DNA of 64,000 nt, taken from contig NZ_FYEA01000010.1 of NCBI RefSeq assembly GCF_900187605.1, forward strand, positions 62,001 through 126,000. Reading direction: 5' to 3'. A model generated the notes under the pieces. That model had not been told where the DNA came from. It did no database searches and saw only the letters and a program-made list of their open reading frames with translations. The position numbers and the translations under genes were made by a program. The first letter of the stretch is position 1. Each line of letters begins with the position of its first letter. This document shows, piece by piece, positions 16,836 to 24,398 of the stretch. This stretch comes from Pseudomonas sp. Irchel 3H7 (GTDB lineage: Bacteria; Pseudomonadota; Gammaproteobacteria; Pseudomonadales; Pseudomonadaceae).

Positions 16836-17780
16836 TCAACCTGCCAACGCAATCAACTGATGCCGCTGCGCATCGGTGAGCATCGGCCCGAACCCGGCCC
16901 TGGCGTTGTCGGCCATGTAACGCGGATTACCCGTGCCCGGGATCACACAAGTCACCGCTGAATGCGAGAGCAGAAACTTCAAAGCCAATTGCGGCCAACT
17001 GTTGACCTGCACATCGGAAACCCAGCCTGGTAACGGTTTGCCCTTCAACCGCGCGAGCAGATCACCACCACCAAACGGCCGGTTGCAGATCACCGCAACA
17101 CCGCGCTCACGGCACAGCGGCAGGATGCGTTTCTCCACGCCACGGTCATCGAGGGCGTAATTGATTTGCAGAAAATCCAGTGGTTCGGCCTTCAGCACCG
17201 CCTCAACTTCGTCGTAAGCCGAGGGCGTGTAATGGGTGATGCCGATGTAACGGATGCGCCCCTGCGCTTTCCATTCACGCAGGGTCGGCAAGTGGGTCTG
17301 CCAGTCGAGCAGGTTGTGGATCTGCATCAGGTCGATGTGTTCGGTGCGCAGCAGGCTGAACGACTGCTCCATCTGCGCGATGCCTTCCTTGCGCCCGCGC
17401 GTCCACACCTTGGTCGCCAGAAACGCCGGCGAACGCGGTTCGTGGATCGACAGCAGCTCACCGGTGGTTTCCTCTGCCCGGCCATACATCGGTGAACTAT
17501 CGATCAGCGTGCCGCCCTTGCTGAACAGCTCATCCAGCACTGCAGGCAATTGCCTGTAGGCCGGATCACCGGGGGCGACGTCGAAGCCGCGATAGGTGCC
17601 CAGACCCACGATTGGCAGCGACTCGGCGCTGGACGGGATGGCGCGGGTCTGCATGGCGTGGCCTCCGGAAGTCGCGGACGTCGTGGCGGTGGCCAGCGCC
17701 CGATCAAAGGTGAAGACCGCCGAAACCCCGGCGGCCAGCGTGAGCAATCGGCGACGGGAGTAACCCTCAGTGTGGCTCAT
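16836..17780 (-). CDS. Tat-exported aldo/keto reductase
   Basis: The protein has 314 residues from ATG 17780 (AGGGGA upstream). The N-terminus SRRRLLTLAAGVSAV is a twin-arginine signal ending near ALATA. The rest is an aldo/keto reductase-type barrel: GTLIDSSPMYGRAEE carries the catalytic Asp and Tyr, ATKVWTRGR the Lys, and MQIHNLLDWQTH the His region. Most AKRs are cytoplasmic NADPH enzymes; a Tat-exported version implies folding with bound cofactor before export. Substrate unknown. Confidence 0.8.
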   Translation of the reverse strand: MSHTEGYSRRRLLTLAAGVSAVFTFDRALATATTSATSGGHAMQTRAIPSSAESLPIVGLGTYRGFDVAPGDPAYRQLPAVLDELFSKGGTLIDSSPMYGRAEETTGELLSIHEPRSPAFLATKVWTRGRKEGIAQMEQSFSLLRTEHIDLMQIHNLLDWQTHLPTLREWKAQGRIRYIGITHYTPSAYDEVEAVLKAEPLDFLQINYALDDRGVEKRILPLCRERGVAVICNRPFGGGDLLARLKGKPLPGWVSDVQVNSWPQLALKFLLSHSAVTCVIPGTGNPRYMADNARAGFGPMLTDAQRHQLIALAG

Positions 17781-17892
17781 GCTGGTTCCCCTGCTGCGTG
17801 GATCTGTTGCTGGTTGTGTGTGCGGGCCGCCCGCTTGCAGGGCTGGACTACACTGCGACAGCGATCCTTCACACACCGTTAAAAGTAGCCGA

Positions 17893-18663
17893 ATGTCCCG
17901 AACCCTGATGTCACTCGTCGCATTGATCGTTGCCGTGTACCTGGTGCTGTGCGCAGCGCTGTTCTTTTTTCAGCGCTCGCTGATCTATTTTCCGCAGCCC
18001 AATGCCGTCACAAGCACCGACTCACAACTGACCTTGTCGATGCCGGACGCGCAGGTTTCGGTGCTCACCCGCGAACGTGTCGGGCCACGGGCGCTGATCT
18101 ATTTCGGCGGCAATGCCGAGGATGTGTCGCGCAATCTGCCGGAGTTTGCCGAGGCGTTTCCCGATTACGCGGTATATCTGCTGAACTACCGCGGCTTTGG
18201 TGGCAGCGGCGGCTCACCGTCAGAGGCGGCGATTGCCGAGGATGCGCTGGCGCTGTTCGATCAGGTCTACGCCAGTCATCCGCAAGTGGCAGTGGTCGGG
18301 CGCAGTCTCGGTTCCGGCGTCGCGGTACGTCTGGCCAGTCAGCGCCCAGTACAACAGTTGATTCTGGTGACGCCTTACAACAGCCTCGAAGAAATCGCGA
18401 CGCGGCAATATCCATGGGTGCCGGTGAAGTGGTTACTCAAGGATCGTTTCGAGTCAGGCAAGTACGCCGCGCATATTCGCGTGCCGACGCTGTTGCTGGC
18501 GGCCAGTGACGACGAGGTGATTCCGCGCGCCAGCACCCAGCGTTTGCAGGAGAGTTTCCCGCAAGGCGTAGCGGTGCTCAGGGTGGTGCCGGACTCGGGG
18601 CATAACTCGATCTCCGACCGTGCGCAGTATTTGCAGTGGATGGCGGATGTGTTGAATCGCTGA
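17893..18663 (+). CDS. Membrane-anchored alpha/beta hydrolase (YfhR/ABHD13-like)
   Basis: The protein has 256 residues from ATG 17893. The N-terminal hydrophobic helix (LMSLVALIVAVYLVLCAALFF) anchors it in the inner membrane, followed by QRSLIYFPQP, typical for this group. The nucleophile elbow is VVGRSLGSGVA (Ser), the acid is in LLAASDDEVIP, and the His is in SGHNSISD. The group is widespread but substrates are not established; esterase or thioesterase activity is likely. It is divergent from the AKR gene, with 112 bp between starts. Confidence 0.75.
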   Translation: MSRTLMSLVALIVAVYLVLCAALFFFQRSLIYFPQPNAVTSTDSQLTLSMPDAQVSVLTRERVGPRALIYFGGNAEDVSRNLPEFAEAFPDYAVYLLNYRGFGGSGGSPSEAAIAEDALALFDQVYASHPQVAVVGRSLGSGVAVRLASQRPVQQLILVTPYNSLEEIATRQYPWVPVKWLLKDRFESGKYAAHIRVPTLLLAASDDEVIPRASTQRLQESFPQGVAVLRVVPDSGHNSISDRAQYLQWMADVLNR

Positions 18664-18681
18664 TGTGTTGGCTGGGCGGGC

Positions 18682-18777
18682 GCCATCGCTGGCAAGCCAG
18701 CTCCCACAGTTTTTGTGGCGAGCACAATTTTGTGTACGACGCCGCACCCTGTGGGAGCTGGCTTGCCAGCGATGAGG
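18682..18777. repeat. REP/REPIN inverted repeat (GGGAGCTGGCTTGCCAGCGATG family)
   Basis: Arms GCCATCGCTGGCAAGCCAGC and GCTGGCTTGCCAGCGATGAGG. It occupies part of the 280-bp gap 18664-18943, which has no gene. Confidence 0.9.
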
Positions 18778-18943
18778 CCAGTCCAACCACGCTTGATCTT
18801 CCTGAAACAACCAGCGCCTCGTCGCCCCACAACAAAACCTCTCCCCGCCCCTTGAACCAAGTCCAAAAAGCCCAGTCCTATCCGCGCCGCTTTCTGCGGT
18901 TCACTCAACTTTTGCGCTGTCCCTCTTCAGAGCTGCCCGTCTC

Positions 18944-19807
18944 ATGCGCCACGCCGTTCGCTCGTCTCGCTTGGTTTCGCTGTGCCTGCTGATCCTTTCG
19001 CCGCTGTTCGCTGCAACCGCCCATGCCGGTGCGGAGCGACAACTGGTGGCCGCCATCAACGACTATCGCGCCCATCCACAACGCTGTGATCGACGCCCGG
19101 CGCAACGGCTGGCACCGTTGGCGCTGAAGTCGAACCTGGCCTTGCCGATTGGTTATCGCTACGCCGGCGGCATGCGTGAAGCGTTGAAGTCGTCAGGCTA
19201 TTCCGCCATCGCGGTGCGCAGTATTCGCGTGGTCGGCGCCGAGGACGCCGAAGAGGCCTTCGACCTGCTGCAAGACGAGCACTGCGCCGCGCTGTTGGAT
19301 GCGAGCTACGCCGATATCGGCATCAGTCGTTCGCGCAATGAATGGCAAGTGGTGTTGGCGCAACCGGTGCTCGACAGCCGCGTTGGCGATAACCGCAGCG
19401 TCGGCAAGGCGCTGCTCGCTGAGGTCAACGCCGCGCGCGCCCGGCCACGGATGTGTGGACGCCAGCGCTTCGCCGCCGCCCGGCCATTGAGCTGGAACGC
19501 CGCGCTGGGCGCCGCCGCACAGGGACACAGCAAAGCCATGGCTTACGGCAACTATTTTGCCCACCGCGATCCGGATGGTGACCTGCCCGCCGATCGTGCC
19601 CGTGCGGCGGGTCGTGGTCGGCAAATTGGCGAAAACATCGCTGCCGGGCAGAGTTCACCGGGCAAGGCCATGGCCGGATGGCTGGCCAGTCCCGGGCATT
19701 GCGCCAACCTGATGAACCCGATGTTTACCCAGGTTGGTGCCGGGTTTGCCAGTGAGGCGCGCAGTGATGAAGGGGTTTACTGGACGATGGTGTTTGGTGC
19801 GCAGTGA
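18944..19807 (+). CDS. Secreted CAP/SCP-domain protein
   Basis: The protein has 287 residues with a signal peptide ending near TAHAGAE. The C-terminal half is a CAP (SCP/PR-1) domain: LLAEVNAARARPRMC, then LSWNAALGAAAQGHSKAMA, YFAHRDPDG, IGENIAAGQSSP and WLASPGHCANLMNP, which include the His and Glu of the family cavity. The N-terminal half (about residues 25-150) repeats a weaker version of the same theme (AINDYRAHPQRC). Bacterial CAP proteins are extracytoplasmic, of uncertain function. Its last 31 bases overlap the convergent DHH gene. Confidence 0.8.
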   Translation: MRHAVRSSRLVSLCLLILSPLFAATAHAGAERQLVAAINDYRAHPQRCDRRPAQRLAPLALKSNLALPIGYRYAGGMREALKSSGYSAIAVRSIRVVGAEDAEEAFDLLQDEHCAALLDASYADIGISRSRNEWQVVLAQPVLDSRVGDNRSVGKALLAEVNAARARPRMCGRQRFAAARPLSWNAALGAAAQGHSKAMAYGNYFAHRDPDGDLPADRARAAGRGRQIGENIAAGQSSPGKAMAGWLASPGHCANLMNPMFTQVGAGFASEARSDEGVYWTMVFGAQ

Positions 19808-20718
19808 CTGCCAGCGTCCAGCCCCAACCTCAACAGTTCCTTGCGCAGCATTGACGGCGATCGCACGGCCAATCCGGCCTGCCAGTCAAGTGGCAATAAG
19901 CGATTGAGCTTTTGCTGGCTGACCTCGTCTGGCGCCAGAAAGCAGCTTTTGCGGTCGCGAATACTGATCACATTCAGCAGCCAGTCATCGCCCTGCTCTG
20001 CCATCCAGCGCTTGATCATCGGCCGGTGTTTTTGCAGCAAGGCATCGGCATCCCACACCGTCATTTGTGCGAAGAAGCCAGGCAGGTTGCTCTCGGGTTT
20101 CATGCGCTTCGAGTCGGCTGCCAATGCAGCGGCCAGGTCCGATTCGATGCGGGTCTGGCATTCGAGAAAATATTGTCGGGGCCAGTCTGACGTCAGCTTT
20201 GAGCGTGAAGCGAGGTCGACGTAAGCCTCAATGTCCGCTGGTGTGGTCATCTGCCCGCTGAAGTTCAGCGTGTTGTCGAGAATCGCGGTGGCCAGCAAAG
20301 CGGCACTTTGTACGCTGATCTGCGGCAGCACACCGGCCGTCTGCCAGCGCTGAAAAACCTGGGTTGCCGCAGCGCCGATCGGACGAATATCGGCGGCAGA
20401 CCCAAGCTTCTGCTGCCAATAGGTTTCGTATCCTGGATGGTGATCGATGATTTCTACCACCCGCTCGAGCACCACCATCGGGTCGAAATGGTGATAGTCC
20501 GAGACATCGACCAGGACAAACTCATCGTCCAGCGTCGGCGGGTAATCGTCAAAAGCAGCAGCCCAGCCGAGCACAGTGTGCGAAACGCTGGCGTTGGGTT
20601 GTGCGTTACTGGCGGCGCGGGCGGGAATGCCTTGCAGGTTGAGCAATTCTGCGTAGGCGATGCAGCAGGCGTAGGCGTCGATGTCCAGATAGGACGCGCC
20701 GGAGGTGATGATTTTCAT
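19777..20718 (-). CDS. DHH-family phosphoesterase (family II pyrophosphatase/prune-like)
   Basis: The protein has 313 residues from ATG 20718. Metal-binding motifs of the DHH superfamily occur in order: SYLDIDAYAC (DxD), VLVDVSDYHHFD, EIIDHHPGYE (the DHH motif) and ATAILDNTLNF. The C-terminal part fits a DHHA2 domain, ending in SPSMLRKELLR. The family contains Mn-dependent inorganic pyrophosphatases and exopolyphosphatase/PDE relatives; the first motif lacks the usual upstream His-x-x-Pro, so the exact substrate is uncertain. The 3' end overlaps the CAP gene on the other strand by 31 bases. Confidence 0.75.
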   Translation of the reverse strand: MKIITSGASYLDIDAYACCIAYAELLNLQGIPARAASNAQPNASVSHTVLGWAAAFDDYPPTLDDEFVLVDVSDYHHFDPMVVLERVVEIIDHHPGYETYWQQKLGSAADIRPIGAAATQVFQRWQTAGVLPQISVQSAALLATAILDNTLNFSGQMTTPADIEAYVDLASRSKLTSDWPRQYFLECQTRIESDLAAALAADSKRMKPESNLPGFFAQMTVWDADALLQKHRPMIKRWMAEQGDDWLLNVISIRDRKSCFLAPDEVSQQKLNRLLPLDWQAGLAVRSPSMLRKELLRLGLDAGSHCAPNTIVQ

Positions 20719-20762
20719 GGGCCGGCAAAATCGCACATTTTCATGACGTTGTGGTGACAGCG

Positions 20763-20846
20763 AAAAGATCGCAGCCTCCGGCAGCTCCTGCACAGGATCT
20801 ATGGTTTCCCTGTAGGAGTTGCCGAAGGCTGCGATCTTTTGATCTT
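20763..20846. repeat. REP/REPIN inverted repeat (AGCTGCCGAAGGCTGCGATCTTTT family)
   Basis: Arms AAAGATCGCAGCC and GGCTGCGATCTTTTGATCTT flank a CTCCTGCACAGG...CCTGTAGGAG pair. It ends exactly at the stop codon of the ureidopropionase gene. Confidence 0.9.
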
Positions 20847-22129
20847 CAGGCTGCGCGCTGTCCTCCCGCGACCATCGCCGAAGCCGCCAGCATCGCCCGC
20901 AACAACACCGCACAGCCGGCCGCCAGATCATCCGGCGCGGCGTTCTCGATTTCGTTGTGGCTGATGCCGCCCTCGCACGGCACGAAGATCATTCCGGCCG
21001 GGCCGAGTTCGGCGAGGAAAATCGCGTCATGCCCGGCGCCGCTGACGATGTCCATATTCGACAAGCCAAGCCCTTTCGCCGCGCCGCGCACCGCTTCCAC
21101 GCAACCTTTTTCGAAGTACAGCGGCGGGAAGTCCGCTGTCGGCGTCAGTTCATAAGTCAGACCGTGCTCTTCACAGGTGGCCTCGATGACTTGTTTTACC
21201 TCGGCAATCATCGAGTCGAGGCGCGCCGGTTCCAGGTGACGGAAGTCGAGGGTCATGCGCACTTCACCGGGGATGACGTTGCGCGAGCCGGGATAGGCTT
21301 GCAGGCAACCGACTGTGCCGCAGGCGTGGGGTTGATGGCCGAGGGCGGCGCGGTTGACGGCGCCGACGATCACCGAAGCGCCGACCAGTGCATCTTTGCG
21401 CAGGTGCATCGGTGTCGGGCCGGCATGCGCTTCGACCCCGCGCAGCTTGAGATCAAACCACTTCTGCCCCAACGCACCGAGTACCACGCCGATGGTTTTC
21501 TGTTCGTCTTCGAGGATCGGGCCTTGTTCGATGTGCGCCTCGAAATAAGCGCCGACCTTATGCCCGCTGACTTCGCGCGGGCCGGCGTAGCCGATGGCGT
21601 TGAGCGCTTCGCCAACGGTGACGCCGTCGGCATCGACTTTGGCGAGGGTTTCTTCGAGGGTGAATTTCTCCGCAAACACCCCGGAGCCCATCATGCACGG
21701 GGCGAAGCGCGAGCCTTCTTCGTTGGTCCAGACCACCACTTCCAGCGGCGCTTCGGTTTCCACGCCAAGGTCGTTGAGCGTGCGCAGGACTTCGACGCCG
21801 GCGAGCACGCCGAAGCAGCCGTCGAATTTGCCGCCGGTGGGTTGGGTGTCGATGTGGCTGCCGGTCATCACCGGTGGCAGATTCGGATTGCGCCCGGGGC
21901 GACGGGCGAAGATGTTGCCGACAGCATCGACCGTGACGCTGCATCCGGCGTCCTTGCACCATTGCACAAACAGGTCGCGGGCCTGGCGGTCGAGATCGGT
22001 CAGGGCCAGGCGACACACCCCGCCTTTGACCGTGGCGCCGAGTTTGGCCAGCTCCATGAGCGACGCCCACAGGCGATCGCGGTTGATGTGCTGATGGCTC
22101 GATTGCAGAACGTCTACGGCTGCGTTCAT
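20846..22129 (-). CDS. pydC: Beta-ureidopropionase / N-carbamoyl amino acid hydrolase
   Basis: The protein has 427 residues. It is an M20-type amidohydrolase with the metal ligands in TGSHIDTQPTGGKFDG, TNEEGSRF, EAHIEQGP and EGGISHNE. This pattern is that of the allantoate amidohydrolase / N-carbamoyl-beta-alanine hydrolase group. Context makes it the third enzyme of reductive pyrimidine breakdown, releasing beta-alanine (from uracil) or 3-aminoisobutyrate (from thymine) plus CO2 and ammonia. It follows the NCS1 transporter gene on the minus strand with 158 bp between, largely a REP. Confidence 0.88.
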   Translation of the reverse strand: MNAAVDVLQSSHQHINRDRLWASLMELAKLGATVKGGVCRLALTDLDRQARDLFVQWCKDAGCSVTVDAVGNIFARRPGRNPNLPPVMTGSHIDTQPTGGKFDGCFGVLAGVEVLRTLNDLGVETEAPLEVVVWTNEEGSRFAPCMMGSGVFAEKFTLEETLAKVDADGVTVGEALNAIGYAGPREVSGHKVGAYFEAHIEQGPILEDEQKTIGVVLGALGQKWFDLKLRGVEAHAGPTPMHLRKDALVGASVIVGAVNRAALGHQPHACGTVGCLQAYPGSRNVIPGEVRMTLDFRHLEPARLDSMIAEVKQVIEATCEEHGLTYELTPTADFPPLYFEKGCVEAVRGAAKGLGLSNMDIVSGAGHDAIFLAELGPAGMIFVPCEGGISHNEIENAAPDDLAAGCAVLLRAMLAASAMVAGGQRAA

Positions 22130-22183
22130 GGGGATCTCCTCAGGCTGCTTTTCTTATGGATACTGCTGTGGTGTCTGTCAGGC

Positions 22184-22280
22184 CGACATCGCTGGCAAGC
22201 CAGCTCCCACAGGTTTTGGGTTGAACACACAATTTGTGTACGACTCGATCCCTGTGGGAGCTGGCTTGCCAGCGATGGGG
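22184..22280. repeat. REP/REPIN inverted repeat (GGGAGCTGGCTTGCCAGCGATG family)
   Basis: It lies in the gap between the NCS1 transporter and pydC. Arms GACATCGCTGGCAAGCCAGC and GCTGGCTTGCCAGCGATGGGG. Confidence 0.9.
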
Positions 22281-22287
22281 CCCTCAT

Positions 22288-23772
22288 TCACACCGCTGTT
22301 TTCACGGCAGAGGGCTGTGCACGCATCACGCACAACCCGTAATAAATAATCCCGCCCAGCGCCGAGCCGGTGAACCAGCCATAGCTGTAAAACCAGCTGA
22401 ACGCATCGCTGCCCAGCGACAACAAGGTCAGCACCACCGGCACGCCAAACGCAACAAAACCGGCCCAGTTCCACGCTGGATAAACGTCGTCGCGGTACAA
22501 CCCGGCCAGGTCCAGTTGCTGTTTCTTGATCAGGAAATAGTCCACCACCATGATCCCGGCGATCGGCCCGAGCAGGCTCGAATAGCCCAGCAACCAGTTG
22601 GAGTAAACGGTTTCCAGGCTGACATCGGAAACAATCAAACCGAGTTTTTTCAGCAGCTCATGGCCCATCAGCGCCAGCCCGACAAACCCGGTCAGCAACA
22701 CCGCTTTGGTGCGGTTGATCACCTTGGGCGCGATGTTCTGGAAGTCGTTGGTCGGCGAGACGATATTGGCAGCAGTGTTGGTCGACAGCGTGGCGATGAT
22801 GATCAACGCCATCGCCACCGCCACCCACACCGGGCTCTGGATGTGGCCGATCAGACTGACTGGATCAGACACGGTGACGCCGACCAGTTTCACCGACGCA
22901 GCGGTCATGATTACGCCAAGGGAAGCGAACAGAAACATGGTCAGCGGCAGACCGAAAATCTGCCCGAGGATCTGATCTTTCTGGCTCTTGGCGTAACGGC
23001 TGAAGTCCGGAATGTTCAGCGACAACGTCGCCCAAAACCCGACCATCGCGGTCAGCCCGGCGGCGAAGTAACTCACCACACTGGCGCCCTCCGGACGTTT
23101 CGCTGGAATCGCCAGCAGCTCGGTCATCGACACATTGGGCATCGCCCACACCAGCAGGCCGATGCCCACCGCTACCAGCAACGGCGCCGACAAGGTTTCC
23201 AACCATTTGATCGACTCGGCGCCACGAATCACCACCCACAGGTTCAGCGCCCAGAAGATCATGAAGCCAATCACCTCCCCGGTGCCGCCGAGGGATTTCC
23301 AGCCCTCGAACACCGAGCCGAGAAACAGGTGTATCGCCAGCCCGCCGAACATCGTTTGAATGCCGAACCAGCCACACGCCACCAATGCCCGAATCAAACA
23401 CGGCACGTTGGAACCGAGAATGCCGAACGATGAGCGCAGCAACACCGGAAACGGAATGCCGTACTTGGTGCCGGGAAAGGCGTTCAGTGTGAGCGGAATC
23501 AGCACGATAACGTTGGCAAACAGAATCGCCAGCAACGCCTCGCCAACGGTCAGGCCGAAGTAAGCCGTGAGGACACCGCCGAGGGTGTAGGTCGGCACGC
23601 AGATCGACATGCCGACCCACAACGCGGTGATGTGCCATTTGTTCCAGGTTCGTTCGCGCACCTTGGTCGGTGCCATGTCGTGGTTGTAACGGGGACTGTC
23701 GAGGACGTCGCTGCCGGCTTCGAGTTCATACAAGCCGTCGCGCTCGGTCACTTGCGATCTGTTCTGTTGCAT
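22288..23772 (-). CDS. NCS1-family nucleobase (uracil/pyrimidine) transporter
   Basis: The protein has 494 residues from ATG 23772 (GTGGAG upstream). It is an inner-membrane protein with about 12 hydrophobic segments. The N-terminal NHDMAPTKVRERTWNKWHI and the following ALWVGMSICVPTYTLGG fit NCS1 cation-symporters of the Mhp1/PucI type, which import hydantoins, allantoin, uracil or cytosine. Between dihydropyrimidinase and ureidopropionase, uracil, thymine or a dihydropyrimidine is the likely substrate. It is divergent from the dihydropyrimidinase gene. Confidence 0.87.
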   Translation of the reverse strand: MQQNRSQVTERDGLYELEAGSDVLDSPRYNHDMAPTKVRERTWNKWHITALWVGMSICVPTYTLGGVLTAYFGLTVGEALLAILFANVIVLIPLTLNAFPGTKYGIPFPVLLRSSFGILGSNVPCLIRALVACGWFGIQTMFGGLAIHLFLGSVFEGWKSLGGTGEVIGFMIFWALNLWVVIRGAESIKWLETLSAPLLVAVGIGLLVWAMPNVSMTELLAIPAKRPEGASVVSYFAAGLTAMVGFWATLSLNIPDFSRYAKSQKDQILGQIFGLPLTMFLFASLGVIMTAASVKLVGVTVSDPVSLIGHIQSPVWVAVAMALIIIATLSTNTAANIVSPTNDFQNIAPKVINRTKAVLLTGFVGLALMGHELLKKLGLIVSDVSLETVYSNWLLGYSSLLGPIAGIMVVDYFLIKKQQLDLAGLYRDDVYPAWNWAGFVAFGVPVVLTLLSLGSDAFSWFYSYGWFTGSALGGIIYYGLCVMRAQPSAVKTAV

Positions 23773-24041
23773 GGCCGCTCCACTGTTCTTCTGATTATTT
23801 TTTTGCTCATCAGGCGGCTTGCACACGAGGGTGCGAGCCGGACGATGGCCGGAGGAACTGACAACTTTCGTGCACCGGCCATGGTGTCAGCGGCGGCATC
23901 AATAAACGTGCCGGGTGCCCCGCTTGCGCATCGGGCCGAGCGTTAAACGCTTTGCAACTTTCTGATATTCATCAGTTTTAATTATTCACCGGGTGAGTTC
24001 GCGGAAACTTGTCTGGGTGCTCAGGCTAAACACCTGGCAAG

Positions 24042-24057
24042 TTGTCCGAACAGACAG
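24042..24057. promoter_or_regulatory. Candidate TetR (RutR-like) operator
   Basis: TTGTCCG-AA-CAGACAG is an imperfect dyad with 7-2-7 geometry, the same spacing as the E. coli RutR site TTGACCA-NN-TGGTCAA. A further half-site TTGTCTG is at 24009-24015. The TetR gene at the far end of the locus is the obvious candidate protein. Assignment is inference. Confidence 0.35.
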
Positions 24058-24173
24058 GACTCAATCTGGTGCACTGCATTTATTTTCATCGTGAGCGAGC
24101 AACCGCAGCTCAACTTCAAGCGGCTGATTTCACATAGGAAATCTTGCTCATATTTCCATCCTGTCAAGTGCGT

Positions 24174-24201
24174 CAAAATGGTGAACGGGCTCACCATTTT
24201 G
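24174..24201. promoter_or_regulatory. Perfect 11-bp palindrome in the pyrimidine control region
   Basis: CAAAATGGTGA-ACGGGC-TCACCATTTTG, followed by another GGTGA. The arms are perfect over 11 bp. It may be an operator or, in RNA, a hairpin; it has no T-run and so is not a standard terminator. Confidence 0.5.
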
Positions 24202-24398
24202 GTGATTTACGTTTTTTATCGTTATTTATCATAGACTTAAAACAGTCATAAGCTTATAAAAAATAATCTTGATCTATTGCAAATCTGCGACTAGTTTCTA
24301 TTCCTGACAGCGCTGACAGGAATACACCCTGCAACGCCGTACATCAATAAAACATCTAGAACCGACACAAGTCGGTCAATGCCTGCGAGGAACTCGGA

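Larger units (their letters stand above)
23773..24398. promoter_or_regulatory. Divergent control region of the pyrimidine catabolic locus
   Basis: This is a 626-bp gene-free stretch between the transporter and dihydropyrimidinase starts. It contains an 8-bp inverted repeat ATGGCCGG/CCGGCCAT (23845-23882), a candidate TetR operator (24042-24057), a strong palindrome (24174-24201) and an A/T-rich tract (24203-24290) likely to hold the hydA promoter. On the minus strand an AAAAATAA (23795-23802) precedes the transporter ribosome site, a possible Hfq/Crc site. Confidence 0.6.

Noticed and set aside
20957..22342. Plus-strand open frame of 461 codons opposite pydC
   Set aside because: The minus strand encodes all metal motifs of the amidohydrolase; the plus frame has no motif and ends inside a REP.
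22234..23433. Plus-strand open frame opposite the NCS1 transporter
   Set aside because: His/Gln/Arg-rich translation, no ribosome site, begins in a REP; the transporter on the other strand is unambiguous.
24035..24060. Possible sigma-54 promoter around CTGGCAAGTTGTCC
   Set aside because: The GG and GC doublets do not have the required -24/-12 spacing.
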